Of a stretch of DNA of 64,000 bases, positions 62,250 through 64,000 are shown in pieces. The position numbers were made by a program, and so were the translations under genes. This DNA is from Arthrobacter sp. FB24 (GTDB lineage: Bacteria; Actinomycetota; Actinomycetes; Actinomycetales; Micrococcaceae), in contig NC_008541.1 of the NCBI RefSeq assembly GCF_000196235.1, forward strand, positions 2,852,001 to 2,916,000, written 5' to 3'. The first letter of the stretch is position 1, and each line of letters starts with the position of its first letter. Under the pieces are notes generated by a model. It ran no database searches. It was not told the DNA's origin and was given only the letters and a program-made list of their open reading frames with translations.

Positions 62250-63050
62250 TTACGGCGTTGCCGAGGCGACGGGCCCGCTCCATTCCTGTGGCAGGCCGTC
62301 GGGGCCAGCGCCCCGCACCGTGACCTCGTCCACGATTTCGTTGAGCACCCGGGAGGCGTACTTCTCCCCCACCCACAGGTGCTTGGCGCCGTCGACACCC
62401 ACAACCTCCGCCTGCGGCACCAGGCTGAAGCGCTCTGCGGCGGCCGCCGGCTGGAGGTAGTCGTCATGTTCGGGGACCAGCACTTTCATGGGCTTGCCGG
62501 AGGCGGCCCATTCCTGCAGGTGCGCGTCTGTAGCACGGTGCAGCGGGGGTGAAAGCAGCACGGCGCCTTCCACCAGTGATGCCACGGGATCCGTTGCGCC
62601 GTACATGAGGGCCAGCTCCGTTCCGAACGACCAGCCCACCAGCCAGCGGTTGGGCAGATCCCTGGAAGCTGCGAACCGCACGGCCGCCTCGACGTCGAGC
62701 CGTTCACCGATGCCTTCCTCGAACCGGCCCTCGCTAGTGCCGCGGGGCGAACTGGTCCCCCTGGTATTGAACCTGAGGACAGCGACGCCGGCGAGTGCCG
62801 GCAGCCGGTAGGAGGCCTTGCGATAAACGTGCGAGTCCATGAAGCCGCCATGGGTGGGCAGGGGATGCAGTGTGATCAGCGTGGCACTGATCCCGCCCGA
62901 TTCGGGGACAGCCAGCTCGCCAACGAGGACGTGACCATCCTCGGTACGTAGTTCGATGTTTTCCCGGCGGGCCGGGAGGACGGTTGAAGCCCGGATGGCG
63001 GTTGCTTCGGAGGGCTGGCTGAATACGAACGACGCCGGGTCAAAAGTCAT
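62250..63050 (-). CDS. alpha/beta hydrolase (dienelactone-hydrolase-like)
   Basis: The 266-aa hydrolase begins at ATG 63050 (MTFDPASFVF). It has TLHPLPTHGGFMDSH as the oxyanion region, the nucleophile elbow GWSFGTELALM, LVPEHDDYLQP for the acid and GAKHLWVGE with the catalytic His. The form RFNTRGTSSPRG resembles family members of the KANL3/Tex30-like group. Its substrate is unknown. A -10 box overlapping the stop of the upstream gene provides its promoter. Confidence 0.87.
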   Translation of the reverse strand: MTFDPASFVFSQPSEATAIRASTVLPARRENIELRTEDGHVLVGELAVPESGGISATLITLHPLPTHGGFMDSHVYRKASYRLPALAGVAVLRFNTRGTSSPRGTSEGRFEEGIGERLDVEAAVRFAASRDLPNRWLVGWSFGTELALMYGATDPVASLVEGAVLLSPPLHRATDAHLQEWAASGKPMKVLVPEHDDYLQPAAAAERFSLVPQAEVVGVDGAKHLWVGEKYASRVLNEIVDEVTVRGAGPDGLPQEWSGPVASATP

Positions 63051-63057
63051 GACTAAC

Positions 63058-63063
63058 AGCTTA
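63058..63063 (-). promoter_or_regulatory. -10 box for leaderless hydrolase mRNA
   Basis: TAAGCT (minus strand) lies seven bases before ATG 63050. Its first three bases are the TAA stop of the upstream gene. Confidence 0.6.
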
Positions 63064-63405
63064 GCGATAGCGGTACGTGCGTGACGTCCAGCAGTTCGAG
63101 TGCCAGTGCCTGCGCTCCGCAAGCCCCGCGGCCGCGCCGAAGAGGTGGTCCTCCGCCCAGACCACCAGGTGCTCCACGCCGGGAAGGACTGCAGTCGAGC
63201 AACCCGGACAGATGTAGGCTTTCTCGGCCCGTTTGGCCGTCATGGTGCGGACCATCCACTCGCCGTCGGGGGCACTTTCCCGCCGCGCGATCCCCGACCG
63301 GGCGCGCTCAAGGTCAAGCTCCGGCACGGGACCCGCGGCGTGCTTGCGGCTGGTCTGTCCCAGCTTTCCGGAGGCGGCACGGCGGGGGCGGTTGGAACGG
63401 GGCAT
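63061..63405 (-). CDS. small basic CxxC protein divergent from nucS
   Basis: The 114-aa protein has a basic N-terminus ([16 protein letters not shown]) and a C-terminal possible zinc-binding region, [19 protein letters not shown], then RRHWHSNCW. The arrangement CxxC...H...HxHxxC looks like a treble-clef or HNH-related fold lacking a clear active site. Similar proteins are annotated in actinobacteria as ATP/GTP-binding without proof. It is divergent from nucS and could be related to it. Confidence 0.75.
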   Translation of the reverse strand: MPRSNRPRRAASGKLGQTSRKHAAGPVPELDLERARSGIARRESAPDGEWMVRTMTAKRAEKAYICPGCSTAVLPGVEHLVVWAEDHLFGAAAGLAERRHWHSNCWTSRTYRYR

Positions 63406-63433
63406 GCTTCCATTCTGCCCCAGCACACGACCG

Positions 63434-63466
63434 GCGCTGTCGCTGCGCTGTCGCTGCGCTGTCGCT
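63434..63466. repeat. 11-bp tandem repeat, three copies, upstream of nucS
   Basis: GCGCTGTCGCT is repeated three times exactly, followed by four bases of a fourth copy. It ends about 14 bases before the nucS -10 box. Confidence 0.9.
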
Positions 63467-63483
63467 GCGCGGCGCCCAGAAGG

Positions 63484-63489
63484 TAGTGT
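63484..63489 (+). promoter_or_regulatory. -10 box for leaderless nucS mRNA
   Basis: TAGTGT is followed by seven bases and GTG 63497. A 17-base spacer would put the -35 at 63461-63466, inside the last repeat copy. Confidence 0.6.
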
Positions 63490-63496
63490 TTACCGG

Positions 63497-64000
63497 GTGC
63501 GTTTAGTCATAGCCCGTTGTTCTGTTGATTATGTCGGCCGCCTCAAGGCCCATCTGCCTCTTGCCACCAGGCTTCTGCTGGTCAAGGCGGACGGGTCCGT
63601 GCTGGTGCACTCCGACGGCGGCTCCTACAAGCCGCTGAACTGGATGAGCCCTCCGGCCAGCCTTCGGGTCTCCACTCCCGACGAAGTGGACCTGGAGCTC
63701 GGCGTCACTGAACAGTGGACGGTCCAGTCCGCGAAGACCGACGACCGGCTCATCATCAACATCCACGAGCAGCTGCACGATACCTCCCACGAGCTGGGCC
63801 AGGATCCGGGCCTCATAAAGGACGGCGTCGAGGCTGACCTGCAGCGGCTGCTGGCTGACCAGATCGAGCGCCTCGGCACCGGATTTTCCCTGATCCGGCG
63901 CGAGTACTTCACCGCCATTGGTCCCGTGGACATCCTCGCCAGGGACGCCGACGGCGCCACGGTGGCCATTGAACTCAAAAGGCGCGGCGACATCGACGGC
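63497..64000 (+). CDS. nucS: endonuclease NucS/EndoMS (partial, 5' part)
   Basis: The first 168 codons of NucS are present; the gene runs off the window. NucS is the mismatch-cutting endonuclease that replaces MutSL in most actinobacteria. The N-terminal dimer domain ([16 protein letters not shown], then [15 protein letters not shown]) is complete. The nuclease domain begins with the conserved Arg-Glu-Tyr ([18 protein letters not shown]) and ends at [13 protein letters not shown], which shows the Glu-Xaa-Lys catalytic pair. GTG 63497 is fixed by the family start and the -10 box. Confidence 0.95.
   Translation, partial: MRLVIARCSVDYVGRLKAHLPLATRLLLVKADGSVLVHSDGGSYKPLNWMSPPASLRVSTPDEVDLELGVTEQWTVQSAKTDDRLIINIHEQLHDTSHELGQDPGLIKDGVEADLQRLLADQIERLGTGFSLIRREYFTAIGPVDILARDADGATVAIELKRRGDIDG

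Noticed and set aside
62239..62250. 12-bp palindrome AGCCCCGGGGCT at the AI-2E gene stop
   Set aside because: It has no loop and no T tract, so it is not a convincing terminator.
63421..63475. possible CRISPR array
   Set aside because: The repeats are 11 bp and directly adjacent with no spacers, so this is a simple tandem repeat.

Overview
The window comes from a high-GC actinobacterium. The order murI, Rv1339-like hydrolase, rph, rdgB, the clpS-DUF2017 pair, an ArfC-type sunset-domain protein, and NucS as mismatch-repair nuclease all point to the Micrococcaceae (Arthrobacter or Pseudarthrobacter type). It looks like ordinary chromosome: about 60 protein genes, two tRNAs, several intrinsic terminators, and no rRNA, CRISPR, insertion sequence or prophage that I can see.

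Layout. 1-5.4 kb: end of an unknown gene, a sunset-domain protein, a lipoprotein sugar dehydrogenase, tRNA-Lys, a MarR regulator divergent from peroxiredoxin bcp, tRNA-Leu and a fasciclin lipoprotein. 5.5-17.8 kb: peptide-type binding lipoprotein, mqo, an RND pump, a luciferase-like oxidoreductase with its own MarR gene, a transglutaminase, a divergent lipoprotein/DUF1684 pair, FAH hydrolase and GtrA. 17.8-23.8 kb: NAD de novo operon nrtR-nadA-nadB-nadC-cysteine desulfurase on the minus strand, with a 27-bp palindrome over its promoter. 23.8-29.3 kb: lrp/amino-acid permease pair, then a four-gene 2-oxoacid dehydrogenase operon with a split E2. 29.3-33.9 kb: two-component flavin monooxygenase (hpaC-hpaB), MHS transporter and divergent IclR regulator, with dense operator-like repeats between hpaC and iclR. 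33.9-44.7 kb: MFS transporter, sbcCD, aquaporin, ADP-ribosylglycohydrolase, DUF4395, exonuclease-BRCT protein, DedA. 44.7-51.1 kb: rdgB, rph, Rv1339-like hydrolase, murI, DUF2017, clpS, and divergently the NAD salvage pair pncB-pncA. 51.2-64 kb: helicase, DUF3039, nagB, an ABC exporter, an OYE-family reductase, a cysteine-free YbbN-like protein, an unknown membrane protein, an AI-2E family permease, a hydrolase, a small CxxC protein and the start of nucS.

The most general observation is in the promoters. About eighteen genes have a TANNNT -10 hexamer ending 6 or 7 bases before an ATG or GTG, usually with no Shine-Dalgarno sequence, which predicts leaderless mRNAs. This also settles several start codons. 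The most testable local features are the NrtR-type operator, the two repeat arrays at hpaC/iclR, the split AcoC-like E2, the CRP-like palindrome over the E1-alpha promoter, the interlocked clpS/pncB promoters and an 11-bp tandem repeat at the nucS promoter.

Only two intergenic stretches exceed 300 bases. 2427-2847 holds tRNA-Lys and its terminator, and I see nothing else there. 4184-4649 holds tRNA-Leu, a terminator, and about 200 bases (4448-4636) with only short palindromes and no recognisable gene.
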